Assembly: GCA_030770535.1 (NCBI GenBank)
Contig: JASVEC010000006.1
Coordinates: 930,001-994,000, forward strand
Reading direction: 5' to 3'
Source: Batkoa obscura
Taxonomy: Eukaryota; Entomophthoromycota; Entomophthoromycetes; Entomophthorales; Batkoaceae
DNA length: 64,000 bases
A model generated the notes under the pieces. That model was not told the origin of the DNA. It saw only the letters and a list, made by a program, of their open reading frames with translations, and did no database searches. A program made the translations under genes and the position numbers. Position 1 is the first letter of the stretch; every line of letters starts with the position of its first letter. Below, piece after piece: positions 1 to 11,750 of this stretch.

Positions 1-655
1 GGTCACGAGAAAATACTAAATCTTTGATTAATACGGATTCGACTTTAACACCCCAACTAGCTGCTGGTGCACTAATAATATCTTCAATATCCTGTGCAAT
101 TTCATCACGATTTTCAATACAATCTTGTAACGAACGTTGACCAAGTACAGCGCGAATGGTAGTTTGAGCTCTTTCCATCAAAGCAAATTGAACATTAGAA
201 ACACCAAAATTTGCTTGGTATGGGTCAACAATGTGCCAATAAAGGACACAATCAATAGTAATATTAACGTTATCTTTTGTCATAATACTTACATTTGCAA
301 TGTTTGTCATTTGAATTTTTATATCAATAAAGTTCATACTTTCAGTACATGGATTAACCCAAGTTAAACCAGGATCGCTAGTACGTAGATATTTACCAAA
401 TCTTGAAATTAAACCTACTTCACCTTGGTTAACTGATCTGTAAGGGTTTGGGAAACAGAAACATATTGGGATAGAGCCTAAAGTACCTAAGCAATCACCT
501 AACCCAGTCATAAATTTTTCATAGAATGAAACATTAGGGTCATATGGTAATTCATTAGCGAATTTCATCCCCATATTTGCTTGGGGAGTGGGTTGATCTT
601 GAATAGTAAGATTGTTATTTTCCATTGATGGATTTAAAAGAGATTTTATTGACAT
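1..655 (-). CDS. Stomatin-like SPFH protein, copy A (3' end outside window)
   Basis: The reading frame starts at ATG 655-653 and stays open to the left edge (218 codons); the C-terminus is not visible. The protein is nearly identical to the complete copy at 37898-38866. It has a cytosolic N-terminus, a cysteine-containing hydrophobic hairpin (IPICFCFPNP), then an SPFH/band-7 domain with GLISRFGKYLRTSDPG near its start and QRSLQDCIENRDEIAQDIED later on. Stomatins form oligomeric scaffolds on the inner face of membranes and modulate channels and lipid microdomains; that role is known for the family, not shown here. There are no introns. The paralogy extends about 340 bp upstream of the start codon, so this is a segmental duplication that includes promoter sequence. 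I see no damage in the visible part. Confidence 0.9.
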   Translation of the reverse strand, partial: MSIKSLLNPSMENNNLTIQDQPTPQANMGMKFANELPYDPNVSFYEKFMTGLGDCLGTLGSIPICFCFPNPYRSVNQGEVGLISRFGKYLRTSDPGLTWVNPCTESMNFIDIKIQMTNIANVSIMTKDNVNITIDCVLYWHIVDPYQANFGVSNVQFALMERAQTTIRAVLGQRSLQDCIENRDEIAQDIEDIISAPAASWGVKVESVLIKDLVFSRD

Positions 656-2140
656 TGTTTAAAAAACAAATTTGCTTTTATACCATTTCGGGTTTTTTTA
701 TAAATTTTACTACACAATTTGACTTCAAACTATTTGACAAATGTAACTAATAAAGACCAAATCGATTTCTGGACAATTCTGCTCTATATTTGTAAACTTT
801 AGTTATAAAAATTCTATATAGAAATTACAATTTTAATTCCCCCGTTCGAATTATCATAAAAGAATACTGATAATTAACTATATTTCAAGATATGATCAAA
901 CTTCAACACAAATGCAACATGATAAAATTCTATTTAGAATACTTCAATATATTTCATAACTATCACTTATAGTATTCTCCCGTCCTACTCCCCCATCAAT
1001 TAGCTTTAAGTGAGAAGAGAACCTAATTTTAGCCTTAAGGACTCTGCTTAAAACCCATCAGGTCTGGTTCGGTCCATTTAATTTTATTATATTTGAGTTG
1101 TTATTTTATCAGAATCTTTAGTAATTAAAGTATGTTTTACTAACTACATATATAAATGAGTAAAAAAGTGACAATATTATTTGTGTAATATGATGGTAGT
1201 TACACCAACAGGGGATAGCACGAAAATGTAAATAAAAACCATGACAGTATTCAAGGTTTGGCTACAAACATGTAACATTTTTAAATCGAAATTGAGCCAA
1301 TGTTACCTATAGCAATCAAGTATTGCTTTTTTATTATAAATAGATGATAATTTATCAATCTTAAATGCTTGGATTTTCTTATTACTGAAATAGAACACTC
1401 AAATTTTTTACTTTAAAATTTAAAAAATAGCAATACTGTCCTCTTACTGTGATGAGCTAAATGCCTGTTTTAATAAAAAAGAATGCCTAAATTTCTTGAA
1501 GAGCTTAGAGTCTAAGGTATTAAAAGAACTGTGAATAAAGCGCTCTTATTAAACCTTTCCTATTTACCTTCCCAACACCCCTTTACCCTAGTTCCCTAGA
1601 GTCTTCTCTCTTTTCTTTTATATTTATTCAATTTTTAGCTAAGCTAAAACCATAGCGTCTGGGTTAATTTCAATTTTAAAAACCAAATACAGTTACTGCA
1701 CTTGCAACCTATTTTCCAGAAATTCTTAGAGTCATTTTTTTAAAGCCTAATCTCTATAACTTTTATAATGGTTTTGGCAAAAGATTGTTTTAAAATAAAT
1801 AATCAAATATGCCGCAATAGAGGTACAGGAGCTGTAAATAAACAGCCAAGCTTGATGGCTGCGCCTTTGAATATAATAAAGATTTAGAATTTCTTAAATA
1901 ATATTATTAGATTTTTATTAAGCTTGTTTTTATAATGAACGGATAAGAAGGTTAACTACTTTTAATTCTATGGTAGTCTATGTATGGCTAGTTTGATTTA
2001 GTGCAATACTATTAGTGTTACAAAACTCCATTTGTCCAAGCTCAAGCAAGTTGGAGCCATCTAATAAATGTAAACATTTATGATAACATTAAGTTAAAAT
2101 TTCAGTACCTCTAATTTTATTATCCAGGCAAATCATACAA
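656..2140. other. Intergenic; proximal part shared with the other stomatin locus
   Basis: The first ~340 bp upstream of stomatin copy A can be aligned by eye with the region upstream of copy B (38867-39226). The rest, to about 2140, is AT-rich with stops in all frames, and I see no gene in it. Confidence 0.6.
813..847. promoter_or_regulatory. Conserved upstream block of the stomatin duplicates
   Basis: TCTATATAGAAA followed by AATTCCCCCGTTC lies about 160 bp upstream of the copy A start. The same two words with the same overall 35-bp span occur at 39045-39079 upstream of copy B, although the bases between them differ. Preservation of both words and their spacing in otherwise diverged DNA suggests a regulatory site; recent duplication is the alternative explanation. 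Confidence 0.35.
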
Positions 2141-3030
2141 TATACCCGTAGATAGGTTTTTTAATAGCAGAATGAATAGCTGGATCAAAACAAAATGCAA
2201 TAAAATTGAATGTCCCTGCTAATAGGTACAATAAATGTCCATTGATCTAAAGTCTCGTTATTGCTAGAACTAAAAATGTAATAGAAGTATGATAATATTC
2301 CGACAGAGTGAGAAAGAAGCATAGTTAAAGGATAAAACATACCAATCATTAGCTAATTATGTAATTAATAATAAAGCTTGCATACTATATGCTAAAAGTT
2401 TGGTGCTTTTTGCGGCTTCAAAAGATCTTTCCTCATTCTTTGTGAATTTGTAAATTCTTGTTAGTAATGACCTTTGATTTATTTTTATCACACCAAGTAT
2501 GACCACAGTAATAAGGTATATCATTTCTAAAAATCTTCATATTTGAACAGCAAAAATATCAAACATTTTTACATGGCTTCTCCTTCTTTTGCATCAGCAA
2601 TATAATATAATGATATTTGCTGTATCCCAATTTATCTAAAGCTAAAAAATTACATATAGTCAACTTGAATTAAAAAACCCTAACTGGGGGCATTGGGACT
2701 AGTAAACCAAGAATGACAGGAGACATTCAATATAGGATCTCAACAATATTAGTGATTATTCTATTGTGCATAAATATAAATTGCAGATTAACTCCAATGC
2801 ATATGTTTAGGAAAAAAACACCAGAATGGAATTGCTAAAGTCTATCAACCTATAATAGTATACATAGCACCAAGTTGTTTAAAATCAAATGAATCCCATA
2901 AAATTAAAGTATGTAGCCAAGTACCACATAAGACAACGTCAGTTTGTAAACAAAGGGAAACTCGATTTACTACCCTATAACCATATAAAACTAAAATGCT
3001 ATTTTACATCTCTCTAGCTTATTTAAATAT
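2141..3030 (-). pseudogene. 7TM receptor (GPCR-like) relic A
   Basis: Read on the minus strand, fragments match relic B at 6054-7257 in the same order. They are a TM2-3 block (NRVSLCLQTDVVLCGTWLHT), a degenerate TM3-4 block, LDKLGYSKYH, and a TM7 block containing FNFIAFCFDPAIHSAIKK. The open stretches are separated by stops and frame changes, and the 5' exon carrying TM1 in relic B is absent here. The dispersed repeat at 3044 begins 14 bp beyond the recognisable 5' limit, so its insertion may have removed or displaced that exon. Fungi of this kind often carry large families of cAMP-receptor or rhodopsin-like receptors; assignment to a 7TM family rests on hydrophobic pattern and internal homology only. 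Confidence 0.6.
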
Positions 3031-3043
3031 AATTACTCATTAG

Positions 3044-3524
3044 TGTGAAAGTTGATACTCAGTGGTCGGAGTTAAAAGCTACTCTTGCTTAATTAACTTA
3101 CCTTGAGTCGAACGGTCTTAGTTTATGTAACTAAGATAGACTTAACTTAATATAAATGGTATGTAATAAGCTACGAATTATGTAAAACAAATACAATGGA
3201 AGATACTACTATAAAATCTATATCAGATGTTGTCAGAAAGACTTAGTGACTTTATTAATGATACGTTATCAGGGAGTAATCCAATTAAAAAGCCTCGAGT
3301 TAGTATGTTGAAGAATCTCTTTTATACTCCAACTGGGTGGTTATTTATAAGGAACATTATAACAGTTATTCCTTATTATAATTGCCAAGTATGGACATTA
3401 AAACGTGGACAATAAGATCTTCACGATCAGGTGGTAGCAATTCTCACAGCAAATCTATATAAGGAACTCAGAGTTGATTATCATATTATAATCAATCCTA
3501 GAGCTAATGAAGCGATATTTCACA
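3044..3524 (+). repeat. Dispersed repeat family R2, copy 1
   Basis: 481 bp sharing its whole length with 13981-14442 and 14505-15048. It begins TGTGAAAGTTG and ends GATATTTCACA, so the ends are short inverted repeats of the TG...CA type. About 15 bp in is a tRNA-like A box (ACTCAGTGG..GGAGTT), and about 45 bp further a B-box-like GAGTCGAACGG. It could be a tRNA-derived SINE or a solo-LTR-like fossil. I see no poly(A) tail and no clear target duplication. It encodes no recognisable protein. Confidence 0.65.
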
Positions 3525-4029
3525 TTATAATCATGAATAATATAATGGAAAATGCCAAGAATGCAGAAAGTATTGAAGTTTTAAGAATGTATACTTCATA
3601 CAATATTGTGTAAATGCATTATCCAACATTATGTTAAAAAAAATTATTTCTATTGTAAAAATAACCATTAGCCAAAACTACATTAAATATATTCTATTAT
3701 ATACTTTTTCAATAATTAGTTTTCAATAAATATAGGATTAAGAGCATAGCCCGTCCCAAATAATCAAACCTATTTATTTGACCAGTTGTCAACAAAATTG
3801 ACTATTTTATGTTTAATTTATAATAATACCTTATTTATAATTTTGCTATTATTTATATTATACGTGAGGTAACTATACAAATTTAATGTGAGGTGACTAT
3901 TTGGACTATTTTAGTTATACAGTTACCCTAGCATTGTTAATACTTATTTATTATTAGATTTATATTTATATTTCTACTTTTTGATTTTTGATTTTTGGTT
4001 ATTTTTATCATCGTTTTGGAACTAATATA

Positions 4030-4129
4030 TGGAGGTGTATTTTTTTATTTAAGAATTTTGCTAACAATTTTTCTGCTCAAATAGCGCTTAAAAAATGGAA
4101 AAAGTAATGAAGCCAAAAAAACATCCCCG
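4030..4129 (+). mobile_element. MITE family M1 copy
   Basis: About 100 bp, with terminal TGGAGGTGTA and ACATCCCCG forming slightly diverged inverted repeats, flanked by TA on both sides. The interior has the family core TCTGCTCAAATAGCGCTT. It is in the orientation that starts with GTATTTTTT. Confidence 0.85.
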
Positions 4130-4864
4130 TATGTCAACAATTTTATATGATTAAGCTCAGTTCCTGGGGTATCACTCTCTAGCAACTTAGTTTATTCATT
4201 TCAATCAGTTATGTCTAATTATAAAGGCAAGGCCAGTAACCTGACTTAGTTTATATAAAAATATTCAATTTGTTAAAAAAACAATTATATTATTTTGGCT
4301 GATAAATTACTTATCATGATTGTTCTGGATATCACATATTCACTTCTATTTGCTACTATTCAAAGCACAAGGAGATTTATCTTATGTTCATTAAAAAATT
4401 GACAAAATACAAAAACCATCTATAACCGCAATTTTTTATTCTATATTAGTCAATAGAATAACACTTATAAAACTATCAAATTAATTATGGATTGCTCCAA
4501 GATTATATAAGTACCTTTAAATTTTAATATTTTATCAAAAGAATTCCTCATAGTATAAGCTGAAATGTTTGTGATTATCATTTTTATATTCAGAAAGTTA
4601 AAATATCAATACAACGTTAACAGAATTTTTATGGAATTTTTTAAAATAGTTAGAATGAAAAGAAAAAAGCTAAAATAAATTAAGGAAATATTTTAAATTG
4701 ACATGTATGGAGCACATATTCTTTTTATAATCCAAATTTATTTGTACATTATAAAATATTAAAGTTATTGCCTCTAAAAGTTGAAGGGGCTGTTATATAA
4801 CACTACAAATAAGAGCGCTTATAAAAATAATAAAAATAATATTAGAAAATTTCTAAATATACCA

Positions 4865-4945
4865 TATGAGAATCTACTTTCTTGCTTGAGAATTTCACTA
4901 GCAACTTTTTCATTCAAATAGTGCTTAAAGAATGCTATAAAAATC
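4865..4945 (+). mobile_element. MITE family M1, degenerate partial copy
   Basis: It retains the left end (TGAGAATCTA), the GAATTTCAC and CATTCAAATAGTGCTTAAAG core segments in family order, but no recognisable right end. Confidence 0.5.
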
Positions 4946-5108
4946 ACATATACTTTATAAATGTATATATATATTATAACTATACTACACTATTTGAAAA
5001 ATACTATAATGCTTAAAAGCTATTACATTTTAGTTATATATATTATATATTTATATTATATAATATAATATAGTTTATTAAATGATCAAGTTTTTTTAAC
5101 TAATATAT

Positions 5109-5206
5109 TAATGTGTTTTTTTAGTTTTATCACTTTTTTTATTTTTTAAATGCTATTTAAGTGGAAAAACTATCAGTGAAATTCTTGAACAAAAAAATAC
5201 ATCCCT
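5109..5206 (-). mobile_element. MITE family M1 copy (reverse orientation)
   Basis: Runs from a T-rich left end through TTTTTTAAATGCTATTTAAG to AATACATCCCTA. The left terminal G-run is eroded; the right end is well preserved and followed by TA. Confidence 0.75.
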
Positions 5207-5754
5207 ATATAATAATTTTTTAAATCTGGATACTTTTTAAATAGTTTAATAACTTTTATAGATAAATATATAACTTTTTTTCAACATGAACTTTTTTAAG
5301 TAAAAAAATAAATATTTATTAAGTTTTTATAATTATTTAGTTGCTTAGATTCAATGGAAATTTATTATTAATTGTATATATTATAAATTTGTATTTTTAA
5401 GTATAAATTTATAACTTTTTAAAAGTTTGTATAGCACAAGTTTATAATTTTTTATTTTATTAAGTCTATTAAATTTATATGCTATTGTACTTACTTATAT
5501 GGGGCAATTTTTAGATAGGAAAATAATACATAAATGGAATATCATCTCTTATCCCTGGCTTTAAACTATTTTGAAAAATACTTAAACTTAATTAGATTTT
5601 GTAATATTTAGGTTTCGACTTTAGTTCATTTTTAATATTATACAGCTTTTTCTATAACTGAAGTATTAGTATTTTACCGTATTAGCACCTTTGAAAGCTT
5701 TTTGCCATTGTACCCAGACTACTTTGAAATTTGAGATCTTTTAATCTCACTATA

Positions 5755-5829
5755 TGGGAATGTATTTTTTTTAAAGAATTTTAATAATAATTATTTTACT
5801 CAAATAGCGCTTAAAAAAATACATCCCCA
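5755..5829 (+). mobile_element. MITE family M1 copy with internal deletion
   Basis: Ends TGGGAATGTA and TACATCCCCA are preserved and flanked by TA. The element is only about 75 bp because the segment after AAATAGCGCTTAAAA is missing. Confidence 0.8.
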
Positions 5830-6053
5830 TATATATTCCTGTATGTTTTAATAATATAAACTCTAGAACTAAATATTTAGCAAAAAAGTAAATTAAAATT
5901 CATAAACTAAATAATAAATTATTACCCAGCTGATTTGTTGGTTTCAAATCGTGCATTTAATATTTATTATAAAGCTTGGCTCATAGTATAAAAACTTTCG
6001 GTCTATAACACACTAATATCAATTATTTTTGCTATATCTAATAAGAATTTATA

Positions 6054-7257
6054 GTGAATGAAGAAGAGCCTACCACTTTTTTGTACGAGGTTTATAACCC
6101 AATAGCATCGACAATCTCGGTTGTTGGGGTCTTGTCAGTTATTTTGTTTATGATTGAGATGGGTAAGCGTATATATTAATCTCATTGTTGAATCATCCAA
6201 TTTTGATCAGCGATCTACGATAAAAGATTAATAAATCGAGTTTCCCTCTGTTTAAAAATTGGTGTTACTCTATATGATATTTGGCTATACACTTTGTCTT
6301 TATGGAATTCATCTAACTTTGAGCAACATAGCGTTATGTGTGCTTTTATAGTTTGGCAGCCTTTAGCAACCACATTGTGGTGTTTTTTCTTGAATGCATG
6401 TATTGGGGTCAATCTTCAATTAATTTTCATCAACGGTATCAAAATCACTAAAAGAGTTGGAATGGCTTATTGGGTAGCCCCAATTATTTTAGTCTTGTTG
6501 GCTTTCATCTCCCCATTAGGTAAGATTGATCCTATCTTCTATTAGCTGTTTATTTATGAGTTTTACCGTTAGATAAATTAGGATATAGTAAATAGTATGG
6601 ATATTATATCGCTGAGGTAAAAGAAGGAGAAATCTATGGAAAAATGCTTGATATTTTTACTGTTCAAATATAGGGATCTTTAGCAATGATTTACCTTATT
6701 ATAGTCACTATGGTATTATTTAAATTGAATCGAAGTGTAGCTTTTGTAAATTTAAATCTCAATACCTCAGAAGAAGTCATAGACACAATGAAAATGATGG
6801 GTTATAGAATGTAAAAATAAGCAATTTTTTTCGTGACAATGAATAATATCATCTACTTAGTTTATTGTATCCTTTGACTATGACTATTCTTCATTCTACG
6901 GAATACTATCTCGATTTTATTATAGTTTCAGTTTTACCAATAGAGAAGCTTTAAATGAATATACTTTTATTGTTTACCCATGGGCAGGGACATTCAATTT
7001 TGTTGCTTTTTGTTTTGATCCAACTGCTCATCAGGTTGTTAAAGCAGTATATTATATGAGTGGAAAAAAGATAAAAATCAAATAAAAGGAGGTATTTGTA
7101 TTTTATCGATAATTCATTTTATTTTGTTAATATTTTTATAGAAGATAATGATCTAAGATTCAGCCCATCTAATGGACCATTTATTAAAAATTGTTTGGAA
7201 AGCGGGAAAGTGATTAATGATAATCCAGCTATTACTATTACGTCAAAATCATTATAG
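6054..7257 (+). pseudogene. 7TM receptor (GPCR-like) relic B
   Basis: Better preserved than relic A. Exon 1 (to 6162) encodes an acidic N-terminus and TM1 (NPIASTISVVGVLSVILFMI) and keeps a GTAAGC donor. Exon 2 (from about 6211) is fully open through TM2-TM4, including LWCFFLNACIGVNLQLIFIN. Exon 3 starts after TTACCGTTAG at about 6593 with DKLGYSK. A TM7 block (FNFVAFCFDPTAHQVVKAVY) lies near 7000-7060, and a last open exon after TTTTTATAG near 7141 encodes a polar tail ending at TAG 7255-7257. Exon 3 has several in-frame TAG/TAA codons and the start is not a clear ATG, so it is a pseudogene. It lies inverted relative to relic A, 3 kb away. Confidence 0.65.
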
Positions 7258-7777
7258 TTTGAAGCATTAAATTTTCTCAAAAGTTATATTGTTTTATGTA
7301 TGTTAAATTGGCATATAAAGTTAATATGTTTTATAAATATAAAGTTATTGCCTATATATATATGGCTATTGAATATTTTTAAATTATTATTGACAATTAT
7401 TGTGGAATCAAGTAAAAATCTTGGTTTTAGTTTTCAACCCTTTCTTCGCTATATCTCTTTTTATTAATATTGACATTACCATTCTTTACAACATGTAGTC
7501 AAATAACCCACACGAAAGCAAGCTTTTAACTTTATCATTAAAAGACATATTTTTATAGAAATTCGACCGAATACTATTATCATAATCACTAGTGTTACAT
7601 TTAAAATAAGAACCCATTGCTAGTTAGCTATAGCCGTATCTTTAATAAAACGAAAAGATCCTATAATGTATAAAGCTATAATCAGCTGAGTAAATAAAAC
7701 AAAAAAACTTCAGGTTGTATTAATTGTATTTTTTTATTAGCCTGATAGATATAATTATATTTTGGAATAAGTTAAAA
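7258..7777. other. Intergenic, no gene seen
   Basis: AT-rich spacer between receptor relic B and the 3' end of the MFS gene; no open frame or repeat recognised. Confidence 0.5.
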
Positions 7778-9319
7778 TTAAAGCTTAAAGCGTTTGAAGT
7801 AAGCAATTGGATTTTCTACCAAAGACCAAATGAATAAAATCCAAGAGATCAAAACAAATAAGATCATTAAAACAACAAGGGACTTACGCCATATATTGCT
7901 TCCGGAGTTTTCAAGTTTTTGAGTGATTGGTAACTCACCACGATGCTTCTCAATCAAATCTCTACGACGTTTTGCTGGAACATCGAATAGACCAAAGACA
8001 AAGCGTCTATTGTAAATTACATAAACACAGGCCATGACTAACGATAAGCATGATACAACGAATAACATATCCATCACTAAGTAATATTCTCCTCTTGGAG
8101 TAATATCTTGGACGTGACCTAAAACTAAGTGGAAAAGTGCTACACCTACTGATAATCCTACTTTATGAGCACCAATACCAGTACCTACTAATTCAGGAGG
8201 CAAAAGTAAAGGTACGGAGGATGTCAAAGCGACAGGACCAATAGTAAGAGCTAAAGAGAAAAGAGTTAATCCAATATAAATAGAAACTGTACTCCAAGCC
8301 AACATTCCAATAGAAATAATGGTAAGGATGGCTGAAGCAACAACATAAATTGAACGATAGCCGAAGAGATCAATAAAACCACCAGATACAGGGGAAAGAA
8401 CAACTGGTACAATTAAGGAAACAGATGAGGTCCAAGCTTTAGCTTCTTTAGTCATGAACTCGCCGGTTGGTGTTTTACCATATGTTTTAGATACAAATTC
8501 AGCAACAGAGCCAAGGAAAGGTGTCCATACTCCACCTAAGAAGAAAATAGTAAAGGGCATGACCCAAAATCCAGCTGGTAGATATAAAAGACGTCTGATA
8601 GAAAAGCTAGACTTTTTTGCTTTTTCGCTAATATGTTCACCACCAGCACGGTGTAAGACAAAAGCGTAAATTAAGGTGGCAATCCATGAGATACCGCATA
8701 TACCAACTGAAAGCCAGAGACCATTACCATAAAACCCAGAGCTTTCTGCTAAAGTAGGGACAGTTCCTTGAGCCAAGAAGGAGAAAAGACGAGATGAACC
8801 AATTTGTAAACCAATAACAGAAGCCATAATACTGGTAGAAAACCATTTTCCTAAGATAGTTTCTTGGGCAACTACAATGATACCAGACCCTAAACCATGG
8901 ATAATACGACCAACAATAATCATTGGGAAAGAATTAACATGTGAAGAAATAGCAATAATAATATTCCCGAGAAGAATCAAAGACGAGGAAAGCACCGAAC
9001 CAGAAGCTGTTCCAAATCTATCCATAAAAATACCACCTAATAATGGCATAATAGTATTAATTAAATACACTGCAGATTGAGCAGCACCATATTGGGTATT
9101 ATCTAATCCCTGCTTTTGCTTTAAATCTTCTTTTAAAGAGTTGATTGTGTTAGTTGCAAAATGGGAGCCAGCTGAAAAAAAAATAGCACAGAATAAAGCT
9201 AATGCTTTATAAATCCATCTTTTATTAGAAAGTTGCTTTTCTCTCTCACTATCTGAGTCTGTTTTAACATCTAGATCAGCGTTATTGATATTAAATTCTT
9301 TTTCTCTGACTTCACTCAT
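7778..9319 (-). CDS. MFS transporter, MFSD1-like
   Basis: A 513-residue intronless protein with an acidic, polar ~35-residue N-terminus and about 12 membrane segments. Motifs include QYGAAQSAVYLINTIMPLLG in TM2 followed by GGIFMDRFG, a variant of the MFS loop 2-3 signature, then GRIIHGLGSGIIVVAQETIL and GKWFS. The pattern of a short linear motif, GG.L.DR.G and LGKWF resembles MFSD1-type major facilitator proteins, which export dipeptides from lysosomes in animals. Substrate and location here are not known. Two decayed copies on the same strand lie at 40236-41873 and 55343-56838. It is the only intact copy in the window and serves as reference for damage in the others. The start is at ATG 9319; the upstream sequence is A-rich and in-frame stops follow. 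Confidence 0.85.
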   Translation of the reverse strand: MSEVREKEFNINNADLDVKTDSDSEREKQLSNKRWIYKALALFCAIFFSAGSHFATNTINSLKEDLKQKQGLDNTQYGAAQSAVYLINTIMPLLGGIFMDRFGTASGSVLSSSLILLGNIIIAISSHVNSFPMIIVGRIIHGLGSGIIVVAQETILGKWFSTSIMASVIGLQIGSSRLFSFLAQGTVPTLAESSGFYGNGLWLSVGICGISWIATLIYAFVLHRAGGEHISEKAKKSSFSIRRLLYLPAGFWVMPFTIFFLGGVWTPFLGSVAEFVSKTYGKTPTGEFMTKEAKAWTSSVSLIVPVVLSPVSGGFIDLFGYRSIYVVASAILTIISIGMLAWSTVSIYIGLTLFSLALTIGPVALTSSVPLLLPPELVGTGIGAHKVGLSVGVALFHLVLGHVQDITPRGEYYLVMDMLFVVSCLSLVMACVYVIYNRRFVFGLFDVPAKRRRDLIEKHRGELPITQKLENSGSNIWRKSLVVLMILFVLISWILFIWSLVENPIAYFKRFKL

Positions 9320-10963
9320 ATTTTAAAAAAAAAATTAAAATTAGATTTAAGTTAATAATTCTGTTCTATTTTATATATTAATTTTCTTATTTAATATTAC
9401 ATCTGATATGAATGACCCTATCTGATAAAATCATTTTTTTATAATTCTTTGCTTATGGAACAGGGTTTCTTATTTCTAAAATAAGCTAATCTTCTAAATT
9501 TACCCACTTATTTTCAAGAATGATTTTGGGATTTTGGTCAGAATAATTTATAATTTTATAAATGCCTCCAATCAGATCCCCATTAATGCGGTTTCTTTGC
9601 AATATTGTTTAAAATTCAAGATTTTATTAAAATTTTTGTTAGAACACATTACCCCCTACCTAACTTAATCAGATAAAATACTACTTTTAGATTAATCTTA
9701 TCTTATAAATTAGCTGTAATCTTAAAGGATACCTTCTGGTTTTTAAAGACAAATCCACAAAGCTAAATGCTGTTGTTTATTCAAACAAAGTCGTATTTAA
9801 CAAGTAGTAAACTTAGCTTTAAGTAATGAACTTTAAAGTAAATATTTGAACTCAAAAACAGCCATGTAATTTCTCAAACAACCCCCGGCTGATTAGTCTT
9901 GAGTGTAATTTAAAAAACAAGCTATGATGGTTCAATTGAATTGATAATATCAATTACATCATTCAAAAAAGTATAAAATTGTTTAAAGTATAAAATTGTT
10001 TAAAGTTTAGAGAAATCCGTATCTTTATGGAAATTATTTTACAAACATTGAATCCTTATAAAAAATGGAGATCAACACATTAATCATATTAAACTCAAAA
10101 AACAGCAACAGTTGTTTTCATTAAAGTCATCCAGCTTGCTCAAACATTGCCAAACCTTGAGCTGGTAGATTAAATTTACTTCCCTTAAAAGGCAAATTTA
10201 ATTTAGTTCAAATTCTGGTTTTATTTATAAAAAACCTTACGATAGATTTTACTAAATTTTACTAAATTAATGACTAAAGAATATAAATATATTATATTAC
10301 TGAGCAGTTTTTTATATCTCCGTAAGCTTGCTCTATTCTAATAAGCATTCAAATTATCTCTTTTTATAAATAGGGATTTTGTTTAAAAAAAATTGTTTAA
10401 AATACCATTATCTGCCTTCATTATAAATTATATTGAAATGTTTATATTAAAGTTATATTTATTAGGCTCGACTATATATTAAGAAAATAATCTATAAGTT
10501 TGATAGTTTTAAATTAATATTTAATATCTTACTTTCATCACAATATAACCTATAGAGTGCTAAAATATTTAAAAAAAGTTATAGAGTATAAAGTTTTTGC
10601 TAAACTATTTATGACTATCCCTTATCAATTTTATTTATAAAATAATGATTTTATAAAAAAGTATAAAATTTTTAACTAGTACGCTATATCATAAATAAAA
10701 AATATTCTTTAAATGCGAATATTCATATTATAAAAGTATTGTGTTTTTCAAAAATACAAATTATTTTAAAATAATAACTTTTTGATAACAATATTGTAGA
10801 GCAATTGGGAGCTAATTGCTCCTTCAAGAGTTTCTAAAGAAGCTAATTGATTAAAAATAGTTTTAATATTGTACAATGTTCTAATATTAAATTTACATAA
10901 ACGCGAATAGCAACTAAAAACTATAAAAGAGATATTTAACTCACCATTTTATTTAACTCAAAA
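9320..10963. other. Intergenic, no gene seen
   Basis: 1.6 kb of AT-rich DNA upstream of the MFS gene. A short tandem duplication (GTATAAAATTGTTTAAA twice near 9970-10003) is the only structure I notice. Confidence 0.5.
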
Positions 10964-11750
10964 ATGGCTTTAAAGTTCGAACAATTATCTAGTATTCTTT
11001 TAGAAGAGAGACATTCCAATTATTAGATCCAATCCAACTACTTGAACTTCATTTTTTAAGTAAAGATTTATTTAAAATTATTAACAGTTATTACATATAA
11101 TTTAACGTTTTCAGCCTACAGCTTTGAAGAATATCAATATTATCAAAAGGAATTCATTAAAGAAAACGATATATTAATGAGATATATAACTATAAATGGT
11201 TATCGTATTAAATATTTAAATTGTTGTCTAAATATAATGTCTATCGATTATAAAGATGTGTATAATAGTGCTATTGATTATAATAGTAATTATAGTAGTA
11301 AAGATGATAATGATAATGATTATGATAATGATAATGATTATGATAATGATAATGATTATGATAGTGATAATACCAATGGTAATATTGGCAGTTATAATGT
11401 CGATAGTGACAATGGAGGTGATAATAATAGTAAAAATAACAGTGATGATGATGATGATGATGATAGTAGTTATAATAAAAAAACAAAAATAAAACTGCTA
11501 AAGTTAAAAAAAGTGTCTATAATTTCTTTAAACTACATAGAGTTGCCAGAATTGCTTGTATTTAAAAATCATTTAGACCAACTTAAGGTATTTGAATATT
11601 ATTGATCTAGTGTAAATATTGAAAATATTACTAATTGTCTAGACTCAGATAAATTAAAGGTGCTAAAAATATGTTCTTTTGATAATTTACAGCTTAATGA
11701 ATTAGATACTATCAAACAAAGTTTACCAAATTAAATATGTTTTCTCAGGA
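10964..11750 (+). pseudogene. F-box/LRR-like relic
   Basis: From ATG 10964 the frame reads MALKFEQLSSILLEERH. It then shifts to LLDPIQLLELHFLSKDLFKI, which looks like an F-box helix pair. A longer frame (11177-11605) carries an acidic Asp/Asn-rich tract and then leucine-rich sequence (LNYIELPELLVFKNHLDQLK). A TGA interrupts, after which the same frame continues with LKVLKICSFDNLQLNELDT before further stops. The order F-box, low complexity, LRR fits a decayed F-box/LRR protein. The acidic tract is a microsatellite expansion (11306-11359). The homology claim is weak and based only on pattern. Confidence 0.4.
11306..11359 (+). repeat. 18-bp tandem repeat, three perfect units
   Basis: GATAATGATAATGATTAT occurs three times without change (11306-11323, 11324-11341, 11342-11359), followed by imperfect units and a GAT run near 11441-11464. 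It lies in the F-box/LRR-like relic and makes long spurious frames on both strands. Confidence 0.9.

Larger units (their letters stand above)
3525..6053. other. AT-rich gene-free stretch with MITE copies
   Basis: About 2.5 kb of low-complexity AT DNA between the R2 copy and receptor relic B. It contains four MITE copies or remnants listed separately. I see no coding potential. Confidence 0.6.

Noticed and set aside
6590-6840. Alternative genetic code with TAA/TAG as Gln
   Set aside because: All clear genes in the window (PDI, TrxR, RPAP1, stomatin, tyrosinase) end with TAA at the expected C-terminus, so the in-frame stops mark a relic.
11256-11492. Overlapping frames rich in Met/Ile/Val (plus) and His/Tyr (minus)
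   Set aside because: Products of the GATAAT microsatellite in other frames; no real protein features.
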